NCBI RefSeq assembly: GCF_000026945.1
Contig: NC_012861.1
Location: 62,001 to 126,000 of the forward strand
Length of the DNA: 64,000 bases
Origin: Candida dubliniensis CD36
Taxonomy: Eukaryota > Ascomycota > Pichiomycetes > Serinales > Debaryomycetaceae
Reading direction: 5' to 3'
The notes beneath the pieces are model-generated. The model did no database searches, was not told the DNA's origin, and saw nothing but the letters and a program-made list of their open reading frames with translations. Shown here piece after piece: positions 30,134-39,922 of this stretch. A program made the position numbers and the translations under genes. Each line of letters begins with the position of its first letter. Position 1 is the stretch's first letter.

Positions 30134-31489
30134 ATGATCTCACTACAACAGCTAATAATATCAATCCTATTATTTTTCACGTCATCTGTGCAATCAGTGG
30201 ACCTTACTGTTGACGATAAAGATTCTGTATGCTCTGCAGCAAAGGTTGTTGTCCAAGGTGTTTGGAACTATTACGAAGGTCTCAAAAATGGAGGTACTGT
30301 GGGAATGTTTGCTCCACCAAACTATTGGTGGAATGCAGGTGAAGCTTTTGGGGGGTTAGTTGATTTTTATACTTTCTGTGAATCCGACAACTCTACATTG
30401 GAAAGCTTGATTTATAATGGAATGTACCACCAAGCCGGTGAAAACTACAATTATATTCCATCTAATCAATCAATGACAGAAGGTAATGATGATCAAGGTG
30501 TTTGGGGTATGGCTATTATGCAAGCTGTGGAAAGAAATTTCACTGAGCCAGAGTCACACAGTTGGTTAGCGATGGTCCAGGCCGTATTCAATACCATGAA
30601 TGCAAGATGGGATGCCGATAATTGTGGTGGGGGGTTAAGATGGCAAATTTTCACTTGGAATTCGGGTTATGATTATAAGAATTCAATTTCAAATGGTTGT
30701 CTTTTCCATTTGGCAGCAAGATTAGCAAGATATACTGGGAACAGCTCAGTTTATGTGGACACAGCTGAGAAAGTTTGGAAATGGATGGAAGATGTCGGCT
30801 TTTTAACCGAAGAGCAAAATGGTGATGTTAGAATTTATGATGGTGCTAAAATCGCTAACAACTGTAGTTCTGTGACTGACTTGAGATGGTCCTACACATA
30901 TGGTGTATTTATGACTGGCTGTGCTTATTTGTACAACTTCACCGGCGACGATGTATGGTTGACTAGAACAAATGAGATTGTACAAGCATCTTTATCATAT
31001 TTTTTTGCCAATAAGATTATGCAAGAGACAACTTGCCAACCCCAAAACAAATGTAACAATGATCAAAGGTCCTTCCGTTGTTTGTTCTCACGTTGCCTTG
31101 GCTTAACTACACAATTGGTGCCAGAAACCAAAGATAAGATTAGAGAAGTTTTGGAGGCAAGTGCTGAAGGTGCTGCTAAATCATGTTCCGGTGGGTCCGA
31201 TGGGGTGACATGTGGTGAAAATTGGGCACTCGGCAGCTGGGATGGTGTTTATGGTTTAGGTGAACAGACTAGTGCCTTGGAAGTTATGATGGCTTTGATC
31301 GTTGAGCCACCGCTTTCTGTTAAGACTGGTGGTACTAACAGAACGAACTATGCTGCCGGTACCAACTCAGAAGATAATGCCAATAAGAATGAATTAACCA
31401 TAACAGGAAAGGATAAAGCTGGTGCTGGTGTCTTGACAGCAATAGTTTTGGCGGTTATTTTGGGCGGAGCTATATGGATGATCTTTTGA
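30134..31489 (+). CDS. DFG5: Dfg5, GPI-anchored GH76 cell-wall mannosidase/transglycosidase
   Basis: The ATG at 30134 gives 451 residues starting MISLQQLIISILLFFTSSVQS, a clear signal peptide; the longer reading from 30086 would bury it. The body is a GH76 alpha-mannanase-like fold. It includes NYWWNAGEAFGGLVDF, the paired catalytic aspartates in TEGNDDQGVWGMA, GGGLRWQIFTWNSGYDYKN, and NGCLFHLAARLARYTGN, all hallmarks of Dfg5/Dcw1. Many N-glycosylation sites are present. The protein ends in a hydrophobic GPI signal (GVLTAIVLAVILGGAIWMIF) after a small, charged linker. The pair Dfg5/Dcw1 is thought to transfer GPI proteins from the membrane to wall glucan and is jointly essential in yeast and C. 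albicans. Confidence 0.93.
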   Translation: MISLQQLIISILLFFTSSVQSVDLTVDDKDSVCSAAKVVVQGVWNYYEGLKNGGTVGMFAPPNYWWNAGEAFGGLVDFYTFCESDNSTLESLIYNGMYHQAGENYNYIPSNQSMTEGNDDQGVWGMAIMQAVERNFTEPESHSWLAMVQAVFNTMNARWDADNCGGGLRWQIFTWNSGYDYKNSISNGCLFHLAARLARYTGNSSVYVDTAEKVWKWMEDVGFLTEEQNGDVRIYDGAKIANNCSSVTDLRWSYTYGVFMTGCAYLYNFTGDDVWLTRTNEIVQASLSYFFANKIMQETTCQPQNKCNNDQRSFRCLFSRCLGLTTQLVPETKDKIREVLEASAEGAAKSCSGGSDGVTCGENWALGSWDGVYGLGEQTSALEVMMALIVEPPLSVKTGGTNRTNYAAGTNSEDNANKNELTITGKDKAGAGVLTAIVLAVILGGAIWMIF

Positions 31490-32165
31490 ATGAACCAGGA
31501 TTTGTTCTAGTTTTTGTTTGTTTGTTTATTTTTGTTATTACATATATATATTTATACTTAAATAAGTTTTTACATATAAATATGAGTTTGCCTTTTCAGT
31601 TTGACCAATGCTATGATTGTTTATCGATGTGAAACTAGAGTTGTGCTCAATTTCAGTGGCAGTTGCAATAATTTATAATGATTCCGAAAACCGGAATAGG
31701 AACTTGCACAGTTGTTGTAAACTGATGCTTGTGAGATATTGATCTTTGGATCGAAAAGAAGCATTGCTTACTAATATACTAATGATTCAAGACCATCACA
31801 TGACCACTCGTAGCATGTTATTTGGAATCCAAGTATCAACAACATGGTATTAAAGAGTTAGAACATTCAGGAAAGTTTTAACAATTTCCAGCAATACCGA
31901 GAGTATATAAAAACATGGTATTGACTACAAGGACTGATTTAAATATACTGGGTTGATGAGGTTAATAGTAGGATTGGATATTTCTGGTATTAACATTTAC
32001 ACGACTCACGCAACCAAGGCCCGCAAAAATAATGGACTTGTTCTACATCACTTCTTCTGCTTTAGTAGCAAGAAAAAAGACAAAACAAATAGAGAGTAAT
32101 AGTCTGCAATATAGACATATCACAAGCTTTAACAAAGACTCAAAAGAGGGAAGACTCGTTTCAAA
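31490..32165. promoter_or_regulatory. Intergenic region between DFG5 and the MATE transporter
   Basis: The first 80 bases are T- and TA-rich and suit DFG5 3'-end formation. The rest would be the promoter of the MATE gene. No ORF of interest is seen. Confidence 0.45.
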
Positions 32166-34010
32166 ATGGTTTTATTCCCAACTATAAATAGACTTGCAAA
32201 TCCTAACAATGCAGGTGGGCTCACTGGTAGTAGAAGACGAAGGTTATTTGTCCCACCATCAACACAATACCCACTTTTTATATACGGTGATGGCGATGAC
32301 CAACGATCTTTTTTGTCAAACATAGAAGTTGGATCACAAATATATAGTCCAGAAGACGAACACAGCGATGTTGCCAGCGTTAGCACTTCGCGGTCATTGC
32401 CATCGACCTTAAGTTCAGTGCATACTGTTGATGATCAAGAGTCATTCCACGACTGGTTGCAAGAAGAGCATCAACGAAGAATATCTGCAGCATCGTCGCC
32501 AGCAGGAAGTAGTGACGAAGACGAATTTGATGATGATTTGGAATTGGGAAGAAGGCGATCAAGTACCATGCCTACTGTTGTTAGTCCTCAGGAAGACTTT
32601 CTTAATCTAAAAACTGATTATACCATAGAGTCAAAAAGCTTATTTAAAAATTCGTTTCCATTAATTTTAACATTCATTTTGGAACATGTTTTTTCGATTG
32701 TCTGTTTGGTTGTTGTGGGTAAATTGGGTACAAAGCAGTTAGGAGCCGTGTCCTTGGCAACCATGACCTCAACAATCACATTTGCTATATTTGAAGGAAC
32801 AGCAACTGCGCTAGATACGTTGTGTCCACAAGCTTACGGTGCAGGTAACTATGAATTGATGAGCATATTTGTCCAAAGATGTAATGTTTTTTCAATGATT
32901 TTGTTTTTTCCGTGTGCTTTGTTTTGGTGGTTTTCTGGGCTGATTTTGAAGTTCGTCATTGATGATCCTGAAGTGGTTGATTTAACACAAGAGTTTTTAA
33001 GGTACTTGATATTGGGGGCTCCGGGCTATATTCTTTTCGAAAACTCAAAGAGATTTTTACAGGCACAGGGTATATTTGAAGCAGGTACCGGTATCCTCTT
33101 TGTCAGTGCTCCGATAAATATTGGACTTTCGTGGTTTCTTGTATGGAATGAGAATTATGGGATTGGATACATTGGTGCGCCCATAGCCACGGGGATCAAT
33201 TTTTGGTTGATGATGATATTGTTGGTTCTTTATGTCAGATACATTGATGGAGGGAAATGTTGGTTTGGGTTAGCATCTACGGAAGAGCTTTTCAGTAACT
33301 GGAACCAAATTATTCATTTGGCCCTACCTGGTATCGTTATGATGGAATCTGAATATATGGCATACGAAATAATGACTTTGTTTGCGTCGTACTTTGGGAC
33401 AGTTCAATTAGCAGCTCAGAGTGCTGTTTCCAGTATTGCGTCACTCACATATATGGTACCATTTTCCGTTGGTATTGCCGCCACGACCAGGATTGCTAAT
33501 TTTATTGGCGGGCAGAATATGGCAGGAGCTATTTTAGCAACTAGAGTAGCCATGGTGGCGGCCGTGATTGTTTCCACTATCAACTGTTTATCTTTATTTT
33601 CGTTCCGATACGAGATTGCTCGGATTTTTTCCGATGATCCTGAAGTGATTTCACTTATCGTCGATTTATTGAACCCGTTGGTTAGTGTTTTACAAATTTT
33701 TGATGGTATTGCCTCCGTCAATAGTGGTATATTGAGAGCTCAAGGATCACAAAAAATCGGTGGCTATATAAATTTCATTGCATATTACGCATTTGCATTG
33801 CCCTTGGCTATGGTTTTAAGTAAAATTGTTGGTCTACAAGTATTTGGATTATGGATCGGTGTTGGCAGTGGAATGGCTGTAATTGCTTTGAGTGAAACTG
33901 CTGTCATTATGTTTAGTAATTGGGATGACATATTAATGAAGGCAGGTATAATGAATGAGTTTGGTTTTGATGACACTGACGACGACGATGATGACGATGA
34001 TATATTTTAG
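32166..34010 (+). CDS. MATE-family multidrug/toxin extrusion transporter (Erc1-like)
   Basis: This 614-residue protein starts with a cytosolic, Ser-rich N terminus of about 155 residues with acidic patches (SSDEDEFDDDLELGRRRSS). Twelve membrane helices follow in two repeats, including FKNSFPLILTFILEHVFSI, the MATE-typical TALDTLCPQAYGAGN and its second-half counterpart SVGIAATTRIANFIGGQN. The C terminus is an aspartate run (DDTDDDDDDDDIF). MATE proteins exchange cations or drugs for protons or sodium. The closest yeast relatives I know are Erc1 and YDR338C, linked to ethionine resistance and S-adenosylmethionine accumulation. Membrane location (vacuole or plasma membrane) cannot be told from the sequence. 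Confidence 0.88.
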   Translation: MVLFPTINRLANPNNAGGLTGSRRRRLFVPPSTQYPLFIYGDGDDQRSFLSNIEVGSQIYSPEDEHSDVASVSTSRSLPSTLSSVHTVDDQESFHDWLQEEHQRRISAASSPAGSSDEDEFDDDLELGRRRSSTMPTVVSPQEDFLNLKTDYTIESKSLFKNSFPLILTFILEHVFSIVCLVVVGKLGTKQLGAVSLATMTSTITFAIFEGTATALDTLCPQAYGAGNYELMSIFVQRCNVFSMILFFPCALFWWFSGLILKFVIDDPEVVDLTQEFLRYLILGAPGYILFENSKRFLQAQGIFEAGTGILFVSAPINIGLSWFLVWNENYGIGYIGAPIATGINFWLMMILLVLYVRYIDGGKCWFGLASTEELFSNWNQIIHLALPGIVMMESEYMAYEIMTLFASYFGTVQLAAQSAVSSIASLTYMVPFSVGIAATTRIANFIGGQNMAGAILATRVAMVAAVIVSTINCLSLFSFRYEIARIFSDDPEVISLIVDLLNPLVSVLQIFDGIASVNSGILRAQGSQKIGGYINFIAYYAFALPLAMVLSKIVGLQVFGLWIGVGSGMAVIALSETAVIMFSNWDDILMKAGIMNEFGFDDTDDDDDDDDIF

Positions 34011-35228
34011 AGACACTAAAGAATTAGATGTATATAGCTAGAAGTATAACGTTTTTGCAATCACTAGTAGTATTATGATATATCTAGAAAGTTAATCAAT
34101 AACTGAGACAATATGGTATGTAACAGAGAGCATTTGCCACGGGGACATGTTAGTTAGTTTGTTATATTCTATAAAGTTGCATGAAACCGTTGTGACTAAC
34201 AGGTAATTTAAGAATAATAAGACTTACAGATAAGCAGAAATCGCAATAAATAAAAGTAAAAGCCAGGTATGTCCTTAAAGTCAGGTACTACCATGTGCTT
34301 AAGTTCAAACTATCAAAGGTTCTGTAGTGTTAGTGACAAGTCTTTTTCTTTAATACTTTGGAAATCTTTACCCAAAATTGATTGACATCATATAGAAGTT
34401 TGAAATACTTTTGAATTCTGTAAACTTTTTCAGTTTTGGGTAATTGTTTGGAAGCCTTTTTTTGATGCAAAGGATGTAATTTTAGTTATCATTGCTCCAG
34501 ATATTACTGTTTGAGTTTTAATTGGTTAGTTATTCTTTCCTGTAGATTAGAGCTTGACATTTTTTTATTTTTTACTGCGAGATAAAAATCTCTCTTTGTT
34601 GGTATTCGATTATCTTTGGGGCTGATAGATATGATCTTTTGTTGCAATTGATTTTTTTTTTTTTTTGGATGGGGGAAGAAAGAAAAGCGGAGATCTTGTT
34701 GTTTATGTAAAACGACACATTGGACAAACTTTGCCTTTTCTGTCCTTCTTGCAGACAACACACTCCCGACTCTATTTGATTCATGTTATAGACCTTTCCA
34801 TAGATAAGGTCAGATCAATCTTTTGAAGAGTCGTTTCAGTTTTGTCCTTTTTTTCTGGTTTTTGGTTTTGTGTTTGATTTTTAATTACTGATTAATTTCC
34901 AATTTCCATTTCCCCAACTGATAAGATAAACTCAATCTTGGAAATCGTTATTATGCACACACACACAGGCACAACATAATTAAAAGAGGTTTAAGATAGT
35001 TTACAGAAGAAAGCCCTCTCTCTGTGCCTCGACTTCACTACTGATATCTCCAAAAATAATAACTTCTTTTGATGTTTTAGTTGTCATAAATACAGAATGA
35101 TTTTTCCTTGGAAGCCTCGACAGTCCTGTTTTCAATTTGTTTAAACTAGATCACATTCTTTATACTTTTTACTCTAAAAGTACTATTTGTTTTATTATTG
35201 CTGGTCAATAAATTACATTATTCATATT
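34011..35228. promoter_or_regulatory. 1.2-kb intergenic region upstream of the choline-type permease
   Basis: No supported gene. A CATGTG core of the inositol/choline response element lies near 34293, far from the start, so its relevance is weak. T-runs occur near 34650. The short minus-strand frames at 34504-34784 are lysine-rich antisense products of poly-T and are not called. Confidence 0.4.
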
Positions 35229-36938
35229 ATGTCTGACTCAATTGAAAAGAAAGATTCTAATTCACCAAGAAGAGCCAGTTTTGGTAAGGGTGAAATACAC
35301 AATATTCTATCAAATAGAGTCACCAATCATGTGACAACAAACTTAGACGCTTTGGCGGTGGCTGATGATAAAAAAGCAGAGAGGCTCTTGAAAGAGGCAC
35401 AAGCTAACTTAGAATTGGTCGCCGAGACTGGGTACTCACCAGAACTTAGAAGAAACTTTAGTATCATATCTCTTTTAGGTATTGGTTTTGGTATCACTAA
35501 TAGTTGGTTTGGTATTCTGGGTTCCTTAGTAGCTGGTATCAGTTCTGGTGGGCCAATGATGATTATTTATGGTATTATTATTGTTGCAATTTTTTCTGTT
35601 TTCATTGGTATTACTCTTTCCGAACTTTCATCAGCTTATCCTAATGCCGCTGCCCAGATTTATTGGGCGCAAAAATTGGCTCCTCCAAAGTATGCTCGTG
35701 CCTGTGCTTATTTCACTGGTATTTTGCTGGCCGCAGGAAGTACTTTCACTACTGCCAGTGTCAATATGACGTCTGCTACTGCAATTGTTGGTATGTATAT
35801 GCTTCATCATCCTGAGAAAACAATTCAAAGATGGCAAGTGTTTATTGTTTACGAGGCTATTACGATCTTGTTAGTATTTTTCAATATCTACGAAAAGCCG
35901 TTGCCCATGATCTCAAGTACCACCTTGTACACTTCGCTTTTCTCATTTGTTGTTATCACAATAGTTGTTCTTTCGATGCATGATGGTGACTTCCAAAGCC
36001 CGCATTTTGTTTTCGTTGAATTTAATAACGGTACTGGTTGGTCTTCTTCGGCCATTGCATTCATTGTTGGTTTGATCAATCCTAATTGGAGTTTTTCGTG
36101 TTTAGATGCTGCCACTCATATAGCTGAAGAAAGTTTAAGTCCTGCAACTGACATTCCAAAGGCTATTCTTGGAACTGTTGCCATTGGGTTCATCACTTCT
36201 TTCACCTATTCTATTGCCATGTTTTTTTCTATCAAAAACTTGGATGATATTTTGTCATCCAATACTGGGGTGCCTATTTTGGATATTTATTATCAAGCCA
36301 CCAATTCTAAAGCAGCAGCTGTGGGTTTGGAATTTCTTATTCTTTTGACTTCTCTTGGTTGTTCTATTGGCTGCAGTACCTGGGCGTCTAGAATTATTTA
36401 CAGTTTTTCCAGAGATAATGGATTGCCATTGTCGAGACTTTGGGCAAAGGTTGATAGTAGAACTGGAAATGTGGTAAATGCCCACCTCTTGTCAAATTTC
36501 TGGGTCATGGTCATTGGTTGTATATATTTGGGCTCTTCAACTGCCTATAATTCTATTTTGATTTCTTGTGTCACTTTCTTGTTACTTTCATACTTGATTC
36601 CAACCGTATTTTTGGTATTTAAAAGAAACAAAATTAGACACGGCCCCTTCTGGTTAAATGGTTTTGGTTTAGTTGCTAATGTTGGGTTAATTGTATGGGC
36701 TATATTTGCTTTTGTTTTCTATAATTTCCCAACAGTGATGCCTGTTTCTGGAAGTAATATGAATTATTCGTCAGCTGTGTTTGGTGTTTGTTTAATTTTT
36801 TCAGTAATAGATTGGACTTTGAGAGGGAAGCACCAATACACTTCTCTTGAAGAAAGAGAAAAGGTCAAGGATGAATTGGCCCTGCAAGTGTCCAACCAAA
36901 TTACCAATATTCAATCTATTGTTTCGAATAGACACTGA
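35229..36938 (+). CDS. APC-superfamily permease of the choline/GABA type (Hnm1-like)
   Basis: The ATG at 35229 (MSDSIEKKDSN) gives 569 residues; the upstream in-frame ATG at 35187 adds only 14 unlikely residues. The protein has a charged N terminus and twelve membrane helices. Signature runs are close to yeast Hnm1, the choline/ethanolamine transporter: LGIGFGITNSWFGILGSLVA, SSGGPMMIIYGIII, ELSSAYPNAAAQIYWAQKLA, NPNWSFSCLDAATHIAEE and FSRDNGLPLSRLW. The related Uga4 GABA permease is the main alternative. Candida species carry several Hnm-type paralogues, so I give no symbol. It would supply choline for phosphatidylcholine synthesis at the plasma membrane. At least two CTG codons, probably read as serine, lie in the ORF. 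Confidence 0.87.
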   Translation: MSDSIEKKDSNSPRRASFGKGEIHNILSNRVTNHVTTNLDALAVADDKKAERLLKEAQANLELVAETGYSPELRRNFSIISLLGIGFGITNSWFGILGSLVAGISSGGPMMIIYGIIIVAIFSVFIGITLSELSSAYPNAAAQIYWAQKLAPPKYARACAYFTGILLAAGSTFTTASVNMTSATAIVGMYMLHHPEKTIQRWQVFIVYEAITILLVFFNIYEKPLPMISSTTLYTSLFSFVVITIVVLSMHDGDFQSPHFVFVEFNNGTGWSSSAIAFIVGLINPNWSFSCLDAATHIAEESLSPATDIPKAILGTVAIGFITSFTYSIAMFFSIKNLDDILSSNTGVPILDIYYQATNSKAAAVGLEFLILLTSLGCSIGCSTWASRIIYSFSRDNGLPLSRLWAKVDSRTGNVVNAHLLSNFWVMVIGCIYLGSSTAYNSILISCVTFLLLSYLIPTVFLVFKRNKIRHGPFWLNGFGLVANVGLIVWAIFAFVFYNFPTVMPVSGSNMNYSSAVFGVCLIFSVIDWTLRGKHQYTSLEEREKVKDELALQVSNQITNIQSIVSNRH

Positions 36939-37154
36939 TTTGTATATTGCTAGGAACGATGTTATATGTGTATTTGATAGTATGTGTCACCAAAATAGAA
37001 TGTATCAAACTTTTTCTCAAATTTTATTGTATGATGATGAAACTTGTTTCCAAGTTGTTGCAAAAAAAAACCGAAAAAGAGAAAAATCAAAAGTACAGGA
37101 ACTTAACAAATTTAAAGCAAACTCTTGCTGAAAGCTGTCAAACTAAATCTGGGA

Positions 37155-37664
37155 ATGAGCAATTCAAATGATTGGAGTTTTTCCTTATGTGACGACTCTC
37201 TTGAACTTTTTGATACCATTGCAGAGGGAGACGATGATAATGATACCACTGTTCATACAAAGAGTGATAATTCATGCAGTGGAAATAAATGTACACCACT
37301 AAATCAATACAACCCTTTTATACTTACAAAAATGAATTACTTCAAAAGAAAACATCCCAAAGCAAAACTGAAGGTGTTTGATAAGAAGATTAAAGTGAAA
37401 ACACTCGACATTATAAAGAATCTTGAAACTGCCTCCCTTTCTGAACTAAACTGGGATTTTACATGCAACTGGTTTCACAGAAAGGGATTCCCAAGTGAGG
37501 TATTAAAAGAAGGATTTTGCAATCGAGTTATCAATTCTGAAAATTACAAATTCATAAAATCAAAGTTAAGCCACGAGGGTTGGTTCATTGCAACAACAAC
37601 AAAAAAAAAAAAAGCAAACACATGCAAACTCCAACTCAAAACTGAAAAGTCAACTAAAAATTAA
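37155..37664 (+). CDS. Orphan protein of unknown function, 169 aa
   Basis: I do not recognise this gene. The ATG at 37155 (MSNSNDWSFSLCDD) is the first in frame. An acidic N-terminal third (EGDDDNDTT) is followed by a compact, basic-aromatic middle (MNYFKRKHPKAKLKVFDKKI, LSELNWDFTCNWFHRKGFPS, SKLSHEGWFIATT) that looks like a folded domain with several tryptophans. The end is a lysine run coded by poly-A and a Lys/Thr tail. There are no membrane segments. It lies 216 bases after the permease stop and 316 bases before RSC58, on the same strand. The non-random composition of the middle makes a real protein more likely than not. Confidence 0.6.
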   Translation: MSNSNDWSFSLCDDSLELFDTIAEGDDDNDTTVHTKSDNSCSGNKCTPLNQYNPFILTKMNYFKRKHPKAKLKVFDKKIKVKTLDIIKNLETASLSELNWDFTCNWFHRKGFPSEVLKEGFCNRVINSENYKFIKSKLSHEGWFIATTTKKKKANTCKLQLKTEKSTKN

Positions 37665-37980
37665 AAAGTTTGAATAAATCAATATTAGTAGGTAAATAGT
37701 ACTCCCCATGAAACAACCTCTCCAAACAACATTGTATACTGGTAGGTTGCAACTATGTGTAAAGAATAAGTCGTGTATACATCACAAAAAATGACAACCA
37801 AAAAGAATAAAACATCAACGAGCAGAAAAAAAAAAAAAAAAAAGAGGAAAAAAACTTACAACAAGACAAACAGAAAAAAAAAAAAAACAAGATATTAGTC
37901 TTTCAGTATATTTTGATTTTCTTGTTCTGTTTTTTTTTCCGTCCTAGTATAATCTTATAGGTGACACCATCAAGACAACC
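37665..37980. promoter_or_regulatory. Intergenic region upstream of RSC58
   Basis: Two A-runs (about 37828-37846 and 37873-37886) and a T-run lie in this 316-base region before the RSC58 ATG. Nothing else is seen. Confidence 0.4.
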
Positions 37981-39771
37981 ATGACAAAAGATATTGAAAA
38001 TAAAAGTTCTTTATGTATGTATATTTATCCCAGAATAGAAAAAAAAAAAACTTGCAATGGACCAACGACTAACCATAATTTCCAAGTGTCCAAATTTGAG
38101 AATATATTACCAGATTTGTTTATAGTATATGAACATACAAATAAATATGTTTTGACTAGTGAGATACTTCCAGTGGACTTTTACCAGGAAAATCCGATGA
38201 AAATAGTGTCATCTTTACAATCACACACAACAACGGATGTCACCAGCATTGAAAATAAATTTAAAAATGGACAGTATTCCACACCATATCAATTATTTCA
38301 TGATATCAAGGCTGTCGCATCGATTTTGTTGAACAAAGAAGTAAATGGATCTTTAGAATATAAAGAGTTGGATTTTTTTTACAAGTTTTCCACAGAATTG
38401 TTATTACGTGAAGTTGGTAACTTGATCAAGTTTAACAATGAAACCGCTGAGATTAAAACTGAATTGGAAACACAATTAGATGAAGATTTTACCAAGATCA
38501 TCACTAACTACAATATTTCCAACGGTGAAGTCATCACTTATATTTCAACCACCGAAGAATCAGAAACCCAATCTTCCAGTGTCTTTTATCAACATCATCA
38601 ACATAAAGAGGAACCAACGAAAAAGACTCAACCATTGTTTTCGTCCGTGGTCTCTAAATCCGAGTTGGATAACAGAGCAACAATTGTTCCGTCGCCTTAC
38701 AGAATTGCCCAAGTTGTTCCTAGTATCAAAGATTCGGTGTCTGAAAACACATTGGAGACTTTATCACCTATTACTAACAGAATTCCCTCACCGTTAGATC
38801 AACCAACGAATATATTACACGACTTTTTCCATCCCACTTGGTACACTATTTCAGTGCCAACTTGGTTAACTTACACCTCACAGACTATAAAACCAGCAAA
38901 CTTTAATGCCAATCAAGAACTCGAGGATGGAGCCGGTGCATCAACCAAGACAAAACTTTCAATTTTGAAGAATAGAGATAACGATTTCTCCACAAAACCG
39001 ACCAATATTTGGGGACCAGGAAACTATTATCGATCATTCGCACCATCGAGAAACCTGTCTGGGTCTATTGTGGGAAACAAATTGAAAGCTAATGTTTGGT
39101 TACAGCATATTGGTATGACAGAGATTGCTGAACTCAAACAAAGTTTTGTAGAAAATACGCACGAGACGAGTCCTTTAGTTAATGATACAGTGCCGGATAA
39201 AGAGGATGGAAGTGAAAGCAAATCTAATACTGAAAATGGAAGTAAACCCACCAATGGACAACAAATAAGGGAGAGGGCCCAAGAGCCGGCAGAAGAAAAT
39301 CCATCTCCTCAAAACATAAACATTGCGAACATTATTAAGTGGGATCCAACCAAGGTTGAAGAGTTAAACTACTTGAAGGAGCATAAACAAGATTTGGTTA
39401 ACCCTCAAAAACTTCAAAAAATGATTTCCATTTCATTATTGAAATTGAATAAACTACGTCAGGAAAGGTATTCACGAAGTGATGTACGAAACCCAGTAGC
39501 TCCTCAACATGAAGAAAATATCTTATACAATAGAGTGGTTAAACTAATCTCCATAGCTATTCAGTTGTTCAACATAAACCCAGGATGCTTTTCATACCAA
39601 TTTAGTAAAAATATTCCAGTATTGGTATCAGAATTCAGTGGCACATTACCAGGAATCCCCCCAACTAAAGCAATCACTAACAATGGTACTTCTTCTAACA
39701 CCAAACTGAACCGGTTGCCGAATCTCAAGGGTCCATCAGCATATAGAAAAAGACCAACAAGATTAGGTTAA
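37981..39771 (+). CDS. RSC58: Rsc58-like subunit of the RSC chromatin remodeller, with in-frame intron
   Basis: The gene probably has exons 37981-38014 and 38087-39771, giving 572 residues that begin MTKDIENKSSLLSKFENILP. Unspliced, the frame also stays open (596 residues) because the 72-base intron is a multiple of three and has no stop. Family matches to yeast Rsc58 include FYQENPMKIVSS, KFKNGQY/YQLFHDIKAVASILL, LDFFYKFSTELLLREVGNL, LFSSVVSKSELDNRATIVP and HDFFHPTWYTISVPTWLTY. The first part forms a bromodomain-like fold. The middle is disordered, and a conserved helical C-terminal segment (LLKLNKLRQERYSR) follows. RSC slides and ejects promoter nucleosomes and is essential in yeast. The presumed intron encodes a basic, low-complexity insert absent from the family. 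Confidence 0.85.
   Translation: MTKDIENKSSLCMYIYPRIEKKKTCNGPTTNHNFQVSKFENILPDLFIVYEHTNKYVLTSEILPVDFYQENPMKIVSSLQSHTTTDVTSIENKFKNGQYSTPYQLFHDIKAVASILLNKEVNGSLEYKELDFFYKFSTELLLREVGNLIKFNNETAEIKTELETQLDEDFTKIITNYNISNGEVITYISTTEESETQSSSVFYQHHQHKEEPTKKTQPLFSSVVSKSELDNRATIVPSPYRIAQVVPSIKDSVSENTLETLSPITNRIPSPLDQPTNILHDFFHPTWYTISVPTWLTYTSQTIKPANFNANQELEDGAGASTKTKLSILKNRDNDFSTKPTNIWGPGNYYRSFAPSRNLSGSIVGNKLKANVWLQHIGMTEIAELKQSFVENTHETSPLVNDTVPDKEDGSESKSNTENGSKPTNGQQIRERAQEPAEENPSPQNINIANIIKWDPTKVEELNYLKEHKQDLVNPQKLQKMISISLLKLNKLRQERYSRSDVRNPVAPQHEENILYNRVVKLISIAIQLFNINPGCFSYQFSKNIPVLVSEFSGTLPGIPPTKAITNNGTSSNTKLNRLPNLKGPSAYRKRPTRLG
38015..38086 (+). other. Probable 72-nt intron in RSC58, stop-free and in frame
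   Basis: The donor is GTATGT at 38015, the branch site is CGACTAAC at about 38066-38073, and the acceptor is CCAAG ending at 38086. Removal joins T to TG and keeps the downstream frame. The alignment with the yeast Rsc58 N terminus (short lead, then the KF/ILP region) improves once it is removed. Confidence 0.72.
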
Positions 39772-39922
39772 GCTGATAGCGTCTATACTTTGTAATGTAC
39801 AATGATTGTGTAATATTAATATATAATAATATAGTATTCTTTTCATTTCTAATTTGTATCTTTCTTTCTTTCTTTTTTTTTTTTTTATTGATATTCTATA
39901 GACAAAATCTAGTTGTATAAAT

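Noticed and set aside
34112..34215. Possible intron (GTATGT ... GACTAAC ... AG) after the MATE gene
   Set aside because: An ATG precedes the donor, but every tested acceptor leads at once to a stop, so no spliced ORF results.
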